64,000 bases of DNA from Amycolatopsis nalaikhensis (GTDB lineage: Bacteria; Actinomycetota; Actinomycetes; Mycobacteriales; Pseudonocardiaceae). The position numbers and the translations under genes were made by a program. The notes beneath the pieces are model-generated. The model was not told the origin of the DNA, searched no databases, and saw only the letters and a program-made list of their open reading frames with translations. Within the stretch, counting starts at the first letter, position 1. Each line of letters starts with the position of its first letter. This document shows, one piece after another, positions 24,063 to 31,751 of this stretch. The DNA lies in NCBI RefSeq assembly GCF_030264295.1, contig NZ_CP127173.1:9865501-9929500 (forward strand), read 5' to 3'.

Positions 24063-25316
24063 TTACTTGCCGGTTGCCTCGTAGCCGAACTGGTGGACCT
24101 TGAGGTACCCGGAGCGGAACCCGGCCTCGGAATAGGCCAGGTAGAACTCCCACATCCGGCGGAAGACGTCGTCGAACCCGAACCCGGCGATGTCGGCCCA
24201 GCGGTGCAGGAACCGTTCGCGCCACAACCGTAGCGTGCGCGCGTAGTCTTGGCCGAACTCGCGCATCCCGGCCAGCTTGAGCCGGGTGTTCGCCTTGACG
24301 CCCTCCTCGATCGAGCGCACCGACGGGATGATGCCGCCGGGGAAGATGTACTTGTGGATCCAGGTGTAGGCGCGCGAGGCGGCCAGCATCCGGTCGTGGT
24401 CCATGGTGATGGCCTGCAGGCCGAACCGCCCGCCGGGGCGCAGCCGCTGCCCGATCGTGGCGTAGAACGCCGGCCAGTAGGACGCGCCGACGGCCTCGAT
24501 CATCTCCACGCTGACCACGGCGTCGTACTGGCCGCTGGACTCGCGGTAGTCGCACAGCTTCACGTCGACGCGGTCGGCGAACCCGGCCGCCGCGATGCGC
24601 TCGGTGGCCAGCGCGCGCTGTTCCTCCGAAATGGTCAGTGACGTCACGTGCGCGCCGCGGGCCGCCGCGCGGATGGCCAACTCGCCCCAGCCGGTGCCGA
24701 TTTCGAGGACCTCGCTGCCGTCGCGGACGCCGGCGTAGTCGAGCACGCTGTCGATCTTGCGGTGCTGGGCGGTGGTGAGGTCGTCACCGGGGCCGAACAG
24801 CGCCGAGGAGTACATCATCGACTCGTCGAGGAACGCGCCGAAGAGGTCGTTGGACAGGTCGTAATGCCGGTGGATGTTGGCTCGCGCGCCTTCGAGGGTG
24901 TTCTCCTCGGACGGCGGCTGCGTGCGCTCGGCGATCCGCCGGAACTTCTGCAGCACGGGCGGGACGAGGGTGGCCATCCGCTCGGCGAACGGCGTCAGCA
25001 CCTCGGCGAGGTCGGACGCCTCCCAGTCACCGGCCATGTAGGACTCGCCGAAGCCGATCTTGGCGTCGACGCCGAGGCGGTGGAAGAACGCTTCCGGCCG
25101 CAGAATGCGCATTTCGGGCGATTCGGGCCCGCCGGCGCCGAGCACGGTCCCGTCCGGGAAGGTCACCCGGATGTCGAGCGGGCGGACCGCGCGGCGGAAC
25201 AGCGCGGCGGCGACCCGCGCGCGCAGCGCGGAGTGCGGCGGGGTGGCCAAGCCCGGCCACCGGGACTCTTCGGGGACGTCCGGTGCCGGCGCCCGGTCAA
25301 CACTCGAGGTGGTCAC
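24063..25316 (-). CDS. Cyclopropane-fatty-acyl-phospholipid synthase family methyltransferase
   Basis: 417 residues, the usual Cfa length. Transfers a methylene or methyl group from S-adenosylmethionine to a double bond of membrane lipid acyl chains. An N-terminal lipid-binding region (about 1-130) is followed by NIHRHYDLSNDLFGAFLDE, the SAM motif LEIGTGWGELAIRAAA, SVEMIEAVG and the long IHKYIFPGGIIPS segment typical of Cfa enzymes. GTG 25316 is preceded by GGAGGGAG. Mycolate cyclopropane synthases are relatives, but the length and N-terminal domain favour the phospholipid type. Confidence 0.92.
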   Translation of the reverse strand: MTTSSVDRAPAPDVPEESRWPGLATPPHSALRARVAAALFRRAVRPLDIRVTFPDGTVLGAGGPESPEMRILRPEAFFHRLGVDAKIGFGESYMAGDWEASDLAEVLTPFAERMATLVPPVLQKFRRIAERTQPPSEENTLEGARANIHRHYDLSNDLFGAFLDESMMYSSALFGPGDDLTTAQHRKIDSVLDYAGVRDGSEVLEIGTGWGELAIRAAARGAHVTSLTISEEQRALATERIAAAGFADRVDVKLCDYRESSGQYDAVVSVEMIEAVGASYWPAFYATIGQRLRPGGRFGLQAITMDHDRMLAASRAYTWIHKYIFPGGIIPSVRSIEEGVKANTRLKLAGMREFGQDYARTLRLWRERFLHRWADIAGFGFDDVFRRMWEFYLAYSEAGFRSGYLKVHQFGYEATGK

Positions 25317-25409
25317 GGTTCTCCCTCCGCCGGCCAGGTCCGCCGGTGATCGATCCTAGTCGCCGCACCCCCGCGGCGCGTGTCGCTGAATGCCCTGTTC
25401 GGGGGCCCC

Positions 25410-26098
25410 TCACACCGGTATTCGCAGCCGTTCGGGTCCCGGCGCGGCCCACGCGCCCGCCAGCTCGGCGCCGGTGTCCCCGGCGAGCACTTCCAGTGTG
25501 AAAGCAATCGTCAGCCGGGTCCACACGGACGACCGGCGCAGCATCGCGTGTCCCTCGTTCGCGACCTCGAACCGGACGACGCGGGCGGCGACGCCCTCGG
25601 CCCGCTCCGCGAAGGCGTGCGACTCGGCCGGGCTGGTCATCCGGTCGCGGGTGCCGTGCACGATGAGCACGGACCGCCCGGCGACGGCGTCCACCGGTTC
25701 GCCCCGCGGCGTCCACGGCGCCAGCGCGCAGACCCCGCGCACGGCCGGGTCGTCGGCCACGCGCAGCGCCACGCGGGCGCCCATGGAGTGCCCAACCAGC
25801 ACGACCGGCAGGCCGGGGTGGTCGGCGTGGATGCGTTCGAGGGCCCAGCGGGCGTCGGCGACGGGGTCCATCGCGGGCGCGTTCCAGCCGTAGCGCCGGT
25901 TGCGCAGCAGCCGCACCTCGACTCCGGCCTTGCGGCCGGCCCGTGCAGCGCCCGCGCGATCGGCACCATCCGGAGGTAGGCGAGCTTCCAGGGCGGCACC
26001 GCACCGGTGCCGTGCTCCGCACCGCCGTGCAGCACGAGCACCACCGCCTCGGTGCGCCCGCGTGCCGGCCACACGGACACCGCCGGTTCCCTTTCCAC
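25410..26098 (-). pseudogene. Alpha/beta hydrolase, frameshifted
   Basis: Two reading frames together give one alpha/beta hydrolase of about 229 residues. The N-terminal part starts at GTG 26098 (AGGAGG 5 bases upstream) and reads VVLVLHGGAEHGTGAVPPWK up to about 25945. The remainder in the next frame reads VEVRLLRNRRYGWNAP, GLPVVLVGHSMGARVAL (nucleophile Ser) and VANEGHAMLRR (His). A missing base near 25940-25945 (GCACGGGCC where GCACCGGGCC would restore the frame) causes the break. All catalytic motifs survive, so this may be a sequence error rather than a decayed gene. Substrate unknown. Confidence 0.75.
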
Positions 26099-26214
26099 CC
26101 GCGCCTCCTCGCTGACATCCGGGTCAACCTCGCCCGGCCGCCCGGCTATTCCACCGCGCACCACCATCTTCGCGGTAGATTCGGCGCCCGATCCCCTACG
26201 GAAGGGTGGGTGTG

Positions 26215-26940
26215 GTGAGCGCCACGGACATCTCGGGCAGTGTCGCCAAGCAGCTGGCCGACGTCGAACAGGCCAACGCCGAAGCGGTACGCGCCGCGGC
26301 GGACCTGGTACTGGGGGTGATCCGGGCCGACGCACTGGTCTATACCGCCGGCGCCGGGCATTCGCTGGCCGCGGTCGCCGAGACGTTCTACCGGGCGGGC
26401 GGGCTCGCCTGCGTGTACCCGCTGTACCACCCGGAGCTGCTGCCGCTGCACGGCGCGGTGCACAGCACACAGACCGAGCGTCGCACGGGCCTGGCCGCCG
26501 AAGTGCTGGCCGAGCGGGCGCCGGGCCCGGACGACGTGCTGGTGGTCTTCTCGACGTCCGGCTCGAACCCGTACCCGGTCGAGCTGTGCATCGAGGCCCG
26601 CAAGCGCGGCGCGGCGGTCATCGCGGTGACGTCGCGGGCGTGCGTGGCGGCGGCGCCGAAGCGGTCGTCGAGCACGCTGGTCGAGCAGGGCACGGTGGTG
26701 CTGGACTCGCTGGTGATCCCCGGCGACGCGAGCTACCCGCCGGACGCGCCGCGCACCGCGCCGCTGTCCACTGTGGTCAACGCGTTCCTGTGGAACCTGG
26801 TGCTGGCCCAGGTCTACGACCGCGGCACGGCCGAGGGCCTGGACGTCCCGCTGTGGCGCAGCTCCAATGTGGAGGGTGGCGACGAAGCCAACAAGGCACT
26901 GCTGGCCAAGTACAGCGAAATCGTGCCGCAACTGCGGTAA
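26215..26940 (+). CDS. SIS (sugar isomerase) domain protein
   Basis: 241 residues. Phosphosugar-binding SIS fold: VYTAGAGHSLAAVAETFYRA and the Ser-rich phosphate loop VVFSTSGSNPYPVELCIEA. The closest general type is the SIS_2 group (phosphoheptose isomerase-like, MurQ-like). It may bind or isomerise a phosphosugar, but no partner gene identifies the sugar. Tandem GTG codons at 26206, 26212 and 26215 leave the start uncertain by three codons; GAAGGGTGGG lies just upstream. A strong hairpin follows the stop. Confidence 0.85.
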   Translation: MSATDISGSVAKQLADVEQANAEAVRAAADLVLGVIRADALVYTAGAGHSLAAVAETFYRAGGLACVYPLYHPELLPLHGAVHSTQTERRTGLAAEVLAERAPGPDDVLVVFSTSGSNPYPVELCIEARKRGAAVIAVTSRACVAAAPKRSSSTLVEQGTVVLDSLVIPGDASYPPDAPRTAPLSTVVNAFLWNLVLAQVYDRGTAEGLDVPLWRSSNVEGGDEANKALLAKYSEIVPQLR

Positions 26941-26955
26941 CCCGTGAAAAAGCAC

Positions 26956-26989
26956 CGGCCGGGCACGTCTTGACGGACGTGCCCGGCCG
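26956..26989 (+). terminator. Rho-independent-type terminator after SIS gene
   Basis: 14-bp perfect stem CGGCCGGGCACGTC / GACGTGCCCGGCCG with a 6-base loop, 15 bases after the SIS stop, followed by a short CTTTAG run and preceded by GAAAAAG. Confidence 0.8.
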
Positions 26990-27004
26990 CTTTAGCGTCG
27001 ACAT

Positions 27005-27018
27005 ACCGACTGGTCGGT
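27005..27018. promoter_or_regulatory. TetR-type operator candidate
   Basis: ACCGACTGGTCGGT is a perfect 6-bp inverted repeat with a 2-bp centre, 27 bp upstream of the serine-hydrolase start. The form ACCGAC-N2-GTCGGT is common for actinobacterial TetR-family repressors of lipid or acyl-ester metabolism. No tetR gene is adjacent. Confidence 0.5.
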
Positions 27019-27044
27019 GTGGACCGGTCCCGGGAGGAGGTCCC

Positions 27045-28214
27045 ATGGACGCGACGGCGGTCGAGGTGCACGGCGAGTGCGCGCCCGGGTTCGAACCGGT
27101 GCGCGAGGCCTTCGAGGCCAACTTCCGCGAGCGCGGTGAACTGGGTGCCGCGTTCACCGCGATCCGCCACGGCGAGGTCGTGGTGGACCTGTGGGGCGGC
27201 TGGTCCGGTCCGGACCGGGCGAAGCCGTGGCGGGCCGACACCCTGGCCAACGTCTGGTCGACGACCAAGGGCATGACCGCGATCTGCGCGCACAAGCTGG
27301 CCGACGCCGGTGAGCTGGACGTCGACGCGCCGGTCGCGAAGTACTGGCCGGAGTTCGCCGCCGCGGGCAAGGCCGAGGTCCCCGTGCGGTGGCTGCTTTC
27401 CCACCGCTCCGGCGTCCCCGGCATCGGCCTCGACCGGCCCGTGCGGATCGAGGAGCTGTACGACTGGGACCTGATGACGTCGTTGCTGGCGGCGCAGGAA
27501 CCGTTGTGCGAGCCGGGATCCGCGGGCGGCTACCACGCGCTCGCCTACGGCTGGCTGGTCGGCGAGGTCGTCCGGCGGATCGCCGGGCAGGGGGTCCGCG
27601 AGTTCTTCGCCGAGCAGGTCGCCGGGCCGCTCGGCGCGGACTTCTCGATCGGCCTGCCCGGTGACGCCGACCTGGACCGCTGCGCGACCCTGGTCGACCC
27701 CGTCCTGACCGAGGAGATGGCCAATGCACTGGCGACGGCGTTCGCCGCGGCCGGTCCGGTCGCCCAGGCCGCGTTGATGAACCCACGTCTGCAGGGCCAC
27801 GACGCCAACGAACCGGCCTGGCGCCACGCCGTCATGCCCGCGCTGAACGGCCACGGCACGGCCCGCGCGATCGCGACCATCTACGCCGCCCTCGTGGACG
27901 GCTCGCTCCTGTCACCGGCGGCGCTGGCCCGGGCGCGCGAGAGCCAGGGCAAAGAGGTCGACGCGGTGCTCGGCCTGCCGAACGAGTGGGGTCTGGGCTT
28001 CTACCTGGGCAGCGACGCCCGCGGTTTCGGCCCGAACCCCACCGCGTTCGGCCACGACGGCCTCGGCGGCTCCACCGGCGGCGCGGACCCGGAGAACGGC
28101 ATCGCGTTCGGCTACACGCTCAACCAGCTGGGTCCGCTGATCCGCGACGACCCGCGCAAGATGGCGCTGGTCAACGCCGTCTACGAAAGCTTGTCGGCGC
28201 AGCAACCGTCGTGA
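27045..28214 (+). CDS. Serine hydrolase, beta-lactamase class C-like (EstB family)
   Basis: 389 residues. Active-site motifs: VWSTTKGMTAIC (nucleophile Ser and Lys in S-x-x-K), a Tyr in GGYHALAYGWL, and FGHDGLGGSTGGADP in place of the K-T-G triad. This pattern is typical of esterase/beta-lactamase-fold hydrolases acting on small esters rather than true beta-lactamases. No signal peptide, so cytoplasmic. GGGAGGAGG precedes the ATG. The stop codon TGA (28212-28214) lies inside a family A palindrome. Confidence 0.9.
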   Translation: MDATAVEVHGECAPGFEPVREAFEANFRERGELGAAFTAIRHGEVVVDLWGGWSGPDRAKPWRADTLANVWSTTKGMTAICAHKLADAGELDVDAPVAKYWPEFAAAGKAEVPVRWLLSHRSGVPGIGLDRPVRIEELYDWDLMTSLLAAQEPLCEPGSAGGYHALAYGWLVGEVVRRIAGQGVREFFAEQVAGPLGADFSIGLPGDADLDRCATLVDPVLTEEMANALATAFAAAGPVAQAALMNPRLQGHDANEPAWRHAVMPALNGHGTARAIATIYAALVDGSLLSPAALARARESQGKEVDAVLGLPNEWGLGFYLGSDARGFGPNPTAFGHDGLGGSTGGADPENGIAFGYTLNQLGPLIRDDPRKMALVNAVYESLSAQQPS

Positions 28215-28253
28215 GTGTTTAGGGCGGTTAGAACCGCCCTAAACACTCACGAC
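28208..28253. repeat. Family A 46-bp palindrome, copy 2
   Basis: Same sequence as the 13305 copy (GTCGTGAGTGTTTAGGGCGG arm, centre AG). It separates the convergent serine-hydrolase and ABC-exporter genes and supplies the TGA stop codon of the hydrolase. Likely bidirectional terminator. Confidence 0.92.
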
Positions 28254-28256
28254 CGC

Positions 28257-30128
28257 TCAGGCGACGGCGGGCTCCTCCTCCGCGAACTGCGTCGCGTGCA
28301 GGGTCGCGTAGCGGCCGCCCGCGGCCAGGAGCTGCTCGTGCGTGCCGCGCTCGACGATCTCGCCGTGTTCCAGCACCAGGATCTGGTCGGCGGCGCGGAC
28401 CGTCGACAGCCGGTGCGCGATGACCAGCGCCGTGCGCCCCGCCAGCGCGTGCGTGAGGGCCTCGCCGACCGCGGCTTCGGACTCGGAGTCCAGGTGCGCG
28501 GTCGCCTCGTCGAGGATGACGACCTTGGGCCGCGCCAGCAGGAGCCGGGCGATGGTCAGGCGCTGGCGCTCGCCACCGGAGAGCCGGTAGCCGCGCTCGC
28601 CCACCGTCGTGTCGAGGCCGTCGGGCAGCGAGTGCACCAGTTCGCCGAGCCGCGCGCGCTCCAGCGCCGCCCAGATCTCTTCGTCGGTGACGCCGGGCCG
28701 GGCGTACGCGAGGTTCGCGCGGATCGTGTCGTGGAAGAGGTGCCCGTCCTGCGTCACGACGCCGACGGTTTCCCGCAGCGAAGCGAAAGTCAGGTCCCGG
28801 ACGTCCACATCGGACAGCCGCACCGAGCCGGAGTCGACGTCGTAGAGCCGCGGCAGCAGCGACGCGATCGTCGACTTGCCCGCGCCCGAAGACCCGACCA
28901 GCGCGACCATCTGCCCCGGTTCGGCGCGGAACGAGATGCCGTGCAGCACCTCTTCGCCACCGCGGTGGTCGAGGGTGGTGACGTCTTCCAGCGACGCCAG
29001 CGAGTACCGGTCCGCCGCCGGGTAGCCGAAGCGGACGTCGGAGAACTCGACCGACACCCCGGCCGACGCGGGCAGCGCCCGCGCGTCCGGCTTCTCCTCG
29101 ATCATCGGCTTGAGGTCGAGGACCTCGAAGACCCGCTCGAACGACACCAGCGCGGTCATGACGTCGACGCGGACGTTCGCCAGCGCGGTCAGCGGCGCGT
29201 ACAGCCGGGTCAGCAGCAGGGCCAGGGCGACCACGGTGCCCGGCGCGAGCACGCCGGTCAGCGCGAGGTAGCCGCCGAGGCCGTAGACGAGAGCCTGCGC
29301 GAGCGCCGAAACCAGGGTCAGGCTGGTCATGAACCAGCGGGTCAGCATCGCGGTGCGGACGCCGATGTCGCGCACGCGCCCGGCGCGCACGGAGAAGTCG
29401 TCGGCCTCCTGCACGGGCCGGCCGAAGAGCTTGACCAGCGTCGCGCCCGGCGCGGAGAACCGCTCGGTCATCTGCGTGGTCATCCCGGCGTTGAGGTTCG
29501 CCGCTTCGCGCTGCAGCCCGGCCATCCGGCGGCCGAGCCGGCGCGCGGGCAGCACGAAGATCGGCAGCAGCACCAACGCGATCAGCGTCACCTGCCAGGA
29601 CAGCGTCAGCATGACCGCCAGCGACAGCGCCAGCTGGATCACGTTGGTGACCAGGCCGGACAGGGTCGCGGTGAACGTCCGCTGCGCGCCGATGACGTCG
29701 TTGTTGAGCCGCGAGACGAGCGCGCCGGTGCGGGTGCGCGTGAAGAAGGCGATCGGCATGCGCTGCACGTGCTCGAAGACCGCGCGGCGCAGGTCGTAGA
29801 TGATGCCCTCGCCGATGCGGGCGGACTGCCAGCGTTCGACGAGCCCGAACCCGGCGTCGGCGACCGCCAACGCGGCGATCACGACGGCGAGCCAGATGAC
29901 CAGTGAAACGTCGTGGCCGCCGACGATGGCGTCGACCACCTTGCCCGCGAGCACCGGCGTCGTCACGGCGAGGACGGCCGAGACGACGGTCAGCACGAGG
30001 AAGGCGAGCAGCCGTCGCCAGTGTGGCCGTGCGAAGCGGGCGACGCGTTTCAGCGTGCCGCGGCTGAGCGCCTTCGGCGCGTCGTTGGCGCGCATCGCGG
30101 AGCTCCACAGCCCCCACATGTTGTCCAT
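28257..30128 (-). CDS. ABC exporter (fused permease-ATPase)
   Basis: 623 residues. Half-transporter that must dimerise: six transmembrane helices (about 35-340) followed by a nucleotide-binding domain with Walker A GSSGAGKST, Q-loop TQDGHLF, signature LSGGERQRL, Walker B VVILDEAT and the switch His in IAHRLST. About 20 unusual residues (SLASLEDVTTLDHRGGEEVL) sit just before the Walker A strand, a small insertion relative to related exporters. Probably exports a drug or lipid. Upstream are an 8-bp inverted repeat operator and a MarR gene on the same strand, a common pairing for regulated multidrug export. Confidence 0.92.
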   Translation of the reverse strand: MDNMWGLWSSAMRANDAPKALSRGTLKRVARFARPHWRRLLAFLVLTVVSAVLAVTTPVLAGKVVDAIVGGHDVSLVIWLAVVIAALAVADAGFGLVERWQSARIGEGIIYDLRRAVFEHVQRMPIAFFTRTRTGALVSRLNNDVIGAQRTFTATLSGLVTNVIQLALSLAVMLTLSWQVTLIALVLLPIFVLPARRLGRRMAGLQREAANLNAGMTTQMTERFSAPGATLVKLFGRPVQEADDFSVRAGRVRDIGVRTAMLTRWFMTSLTLVSALAQALVYGLGGYLALTGVLAPGTVVALALLLTRLYAPLTALANVRVDVMTALVSFERVFEVLDLKPMIEEKPDARALPASAGVSVEFSDVRFGYPAADRYSLASLEDVTTLDHRGGEEVLHGISFRAEPGQMVALVGSSGAGKSTIASLLPRLYDVDSGSVRLSDVDVRDLTFASLRETVGVVTQDGHLFHDTIRANLAYARPGVTDEEIWAALERARLGELVHSLPDGLDTTVGERGYRLSGGERQRLTIARLLLARPKVVILDEATAHLDSESEAAVGEALTHALAGRTALVIAHRLSTVRAADQILVLEHGEIVERGTHEQLLAAGGRYATLHATQFAEEEPAVA

Positions 30129-30145
30129 GGGAAACCCCCAGTCTC

Positions 30146-30171
30146 AAAACCTCTACTATAGCTGAGGTTTT
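30146..30171. promoter_or_regulatory. Operator candidate for the ABC exporter
   Basis: Perfect inverted repeat AAAACCTC-N10-GAGGTTTT, 18 bp upstream of the exporter start. The spacer contains TATAGT on the minus strand, a good -10 element, so a repressor bound here would block the promoter. The adjacent MarR protein is a reasonable candidate ligand-sensing repressor. Confidence 0.6.
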
Positions 30172-30225
30172 CTCCGGATATGACCTGGACAACGCCCCGG
30201 TTGTCCGTTTGCTTCCCGCTCGCGT

Positions 30226-30666
30226 TCACTCGCCGCGAACAACCCGCCCCAAGGCCGCCCGCAGCTGCTCGGCGTCCCGCTCGGAGAGGGGATCGAGCAG
30301 CAGCGCTTCGGCGCGCCGCGTGACCTCCTCCCCCGCCGCCCGGACGCGCTCGCCCTCGGCGGTCAGCGTCACCAGGCGCTTGCGGCGGTCCCCCGGCGCC
30401 ACCTCGCGCCGGACCAGTCCCTTGGCTTCCAACTCGTCGACGAGCGCCACCATCGTCGTCCGGTCGACACCGAGGCGCGCGGCGCCGTCCTGCTGCGACT
30501 GCGCCGGACCCTCCCCGAACAGCGTGAGCAGGGCGAGCTGCCGCCCGGTGACGCCGAGCGGCTCGTACAGCGGCTCGGCCAACTCGGCCAGCCGCAGCTG
30601 GGCGTGCTTGAGCAGGTAGCCGAGGCGGCGGGTGACGGCGGGCGGCGCGCCGAGGTCGCTGGACAC
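30226..30666 (-). CDS. MarR-family transcriptional regulator
   Basis: 146 residues. Winged helix core QSQQDGAARLGVDRTTMVAL (recognition helix) and the wing APGDRRKRLVTLT with the conserved D-x-R-x-K/R. MarR dimers usually repress their own gene and a neighbouring transporter or oxidoreductase and are released by small phenolic or lipophilic ligands. GTG 30666 is the start. It is divergent from an F420-type oxidoreductase across a 71-bp gap with an inverted repeat, and upstream of the ABC exporter; both may be targets. Confidence 0.92.
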   Translation of the reverse strand: MSSDLGAPPAVTRRLGYLLKHAQLRLAELAEPLYEPLGVTGRQLALLTLFGEGPAQSQQDGAARLGVDRTTMVALVDELEAKGLVRREVAPGDRRKRLVTLTAEGERVRAAGEEVTRRAEALLLDPLSERDAEQLRAALGRVVRGE

Positions 30667-30689
30667 GGGAGAACTCTACACTTACCCTG

Positions 30690-30710
30690 ATCGTCAGTCT
30701 TACTGATGAT
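30690..30710. promoter_or_regulatory. Operator candidate between marR and LLM oxidoreductase
   Basis: ATCGTCAGT-CTT-ACTGATGAT: two 9-bp arms matching at 8 positions, centred between the divergent genes. Position and symmetry suit autoregulatory MarR binding. Confidence 0.5.
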
Positions 30711-30737
30711 TTGTCGAACTGATAATCAGGAGAACCC

Positions 30738-31586
30738 ATGGTCACCATCGGACTCAAGCCGCCCCAGCAGCACATCACCGTCGCCGAACTGCGCCGGACC
30801 TGGGCGATCGCCGACGACGCCGGCTTCGACGGCTGCTGGGTGTTCGACCACTTGGCCCCGATGGGCCGCGACCGCACCGGCGACGTCTTCGACGGCTGGA
30901 GCCTGCTGGCCGCGATGGCCGAGGCGACCCGGCGCGTGCGGATCGGCTGCCTGGTGTCCGGCACCACCAACCGCCACCCGGGCACGTTCGCGAAGATCGC
31001 GGCGACCGTCGACCACCTCTCCGGCGGCCGCCTCGACGTCGGCCTCGGCGCGGGCGGCGACGCGCTGACCGACGCGATGATGGGCACGCCGACGCCGTCA
31101 CCCGTCGAACGCGTCGAACGGCTGGCCGAGACCTGCGAAATCCTCCGTCTGCTGTGGACCCGGCCCAAGACGGACTTCCCCGGGCGGCACTACACGCTGA
31201 CCGGCGCGGTGAGCGACCCGAAGCCGGTGCAGCCGAAGCCGCCCCTGTGGCTGGGCAGCAGCGGCGAGAAGCGCGGCCTGCGGGTGGTCGCCGAGCACGC
31301 CGACGTCTGGCTCAACGCGGCCCTCCCGGGGACGGAAATCCCCGAGCTGCAACGGCTTTCGGCGGTGCTCGACGCGCATTGCGCGGCGGTGGGCCGAGAC
31401 CCGGCGGAGATCCGCCGCGCGGTGCAGTTCCGGCTGCCGTCCGATGCGGACAGTGCCCTGCGGCTCGCGCACGGCTACGTCGAGGCGGGGTTCACCGAGC
31501 TCGTCCTGATGCCGGTCGGCGAGGACGTCGCCGTCGCGGCCGAGGCCGCCGCGAAGCTGCTCCCCCGCCTGCGAGAGCTCGGCTGA
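30738..31586 (+). CDS. LLM-class (luciferase-like) F420-dependent oxidoreductase
   Basis: 282-residue TIM-barrel flavin/F420 enzyme of the bacterial luciferase-like monooxygenase superfamily. Recognisable segments are IADDAGFDGCWVFDHL, RIGCLVSGTTNRHPGTFAKI and ATVDHLSGGRLDVGLGAG. Many actinobacterial members use coenzyme F420 for hydride transfer to ketones, enones or xenobiotics. CAGGAGA precedes the ATG. Divergent MarR control suggests inducible detoxification. Confidence 0.9.
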   Translation: MVTIGLKPPQQHITVAELRRTWAIADDAGFDGCWVFDHLAPMGRDRTGDVFDGWSLLAAMAEATRRVRIGCLVSGTTNRHPGTFAKIAATVDHLSGGRLDVGLGAGGDALTDAMMGTPTPSPVERVERLAETCEILRLLWTRPKTDFPGRHYTLTGAVSDPKPVQPKPPLWLGSSGEKRGLRVVAEHADVWLNAALPGTEIPELQRLSAVLDAHCAAVGRDPAEIRRAVQFRLPSDADSALRLAHGYVEAGFTELVLMPVGEDVAVAAEAAAKLLPRLRELG

Positions 31587-31613
31587 ACGGGGGTCTCCGG
31601 CCCGGCCCGCGGC

Positions 31614-31666
31614 GTCTTGAATGAGTCATTCAGGGCGTCGGAGGTCCTGAATGACTCATTCAAGAC
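31614..31666. repeat. Family C palindromic element, copy 2
   Basis: 53-bp element, same length and arms as 10100-10152; one inner palindrome reads AATGAGTCATT and the other AATGACTCATT. It starts 27 bases after the oxidoreductase stop, consistent with a 3'-end role. Confidence 0.82.
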
Positions 31667-31751
31667 CGGCGGGAGCCGGGCTGAACCGGGCGGGCGGCGA
31701 CGATTCCGGCGCGCTCGGTAGCCTGGCGGGGTGGGAACGGAGGTGGGCCGG

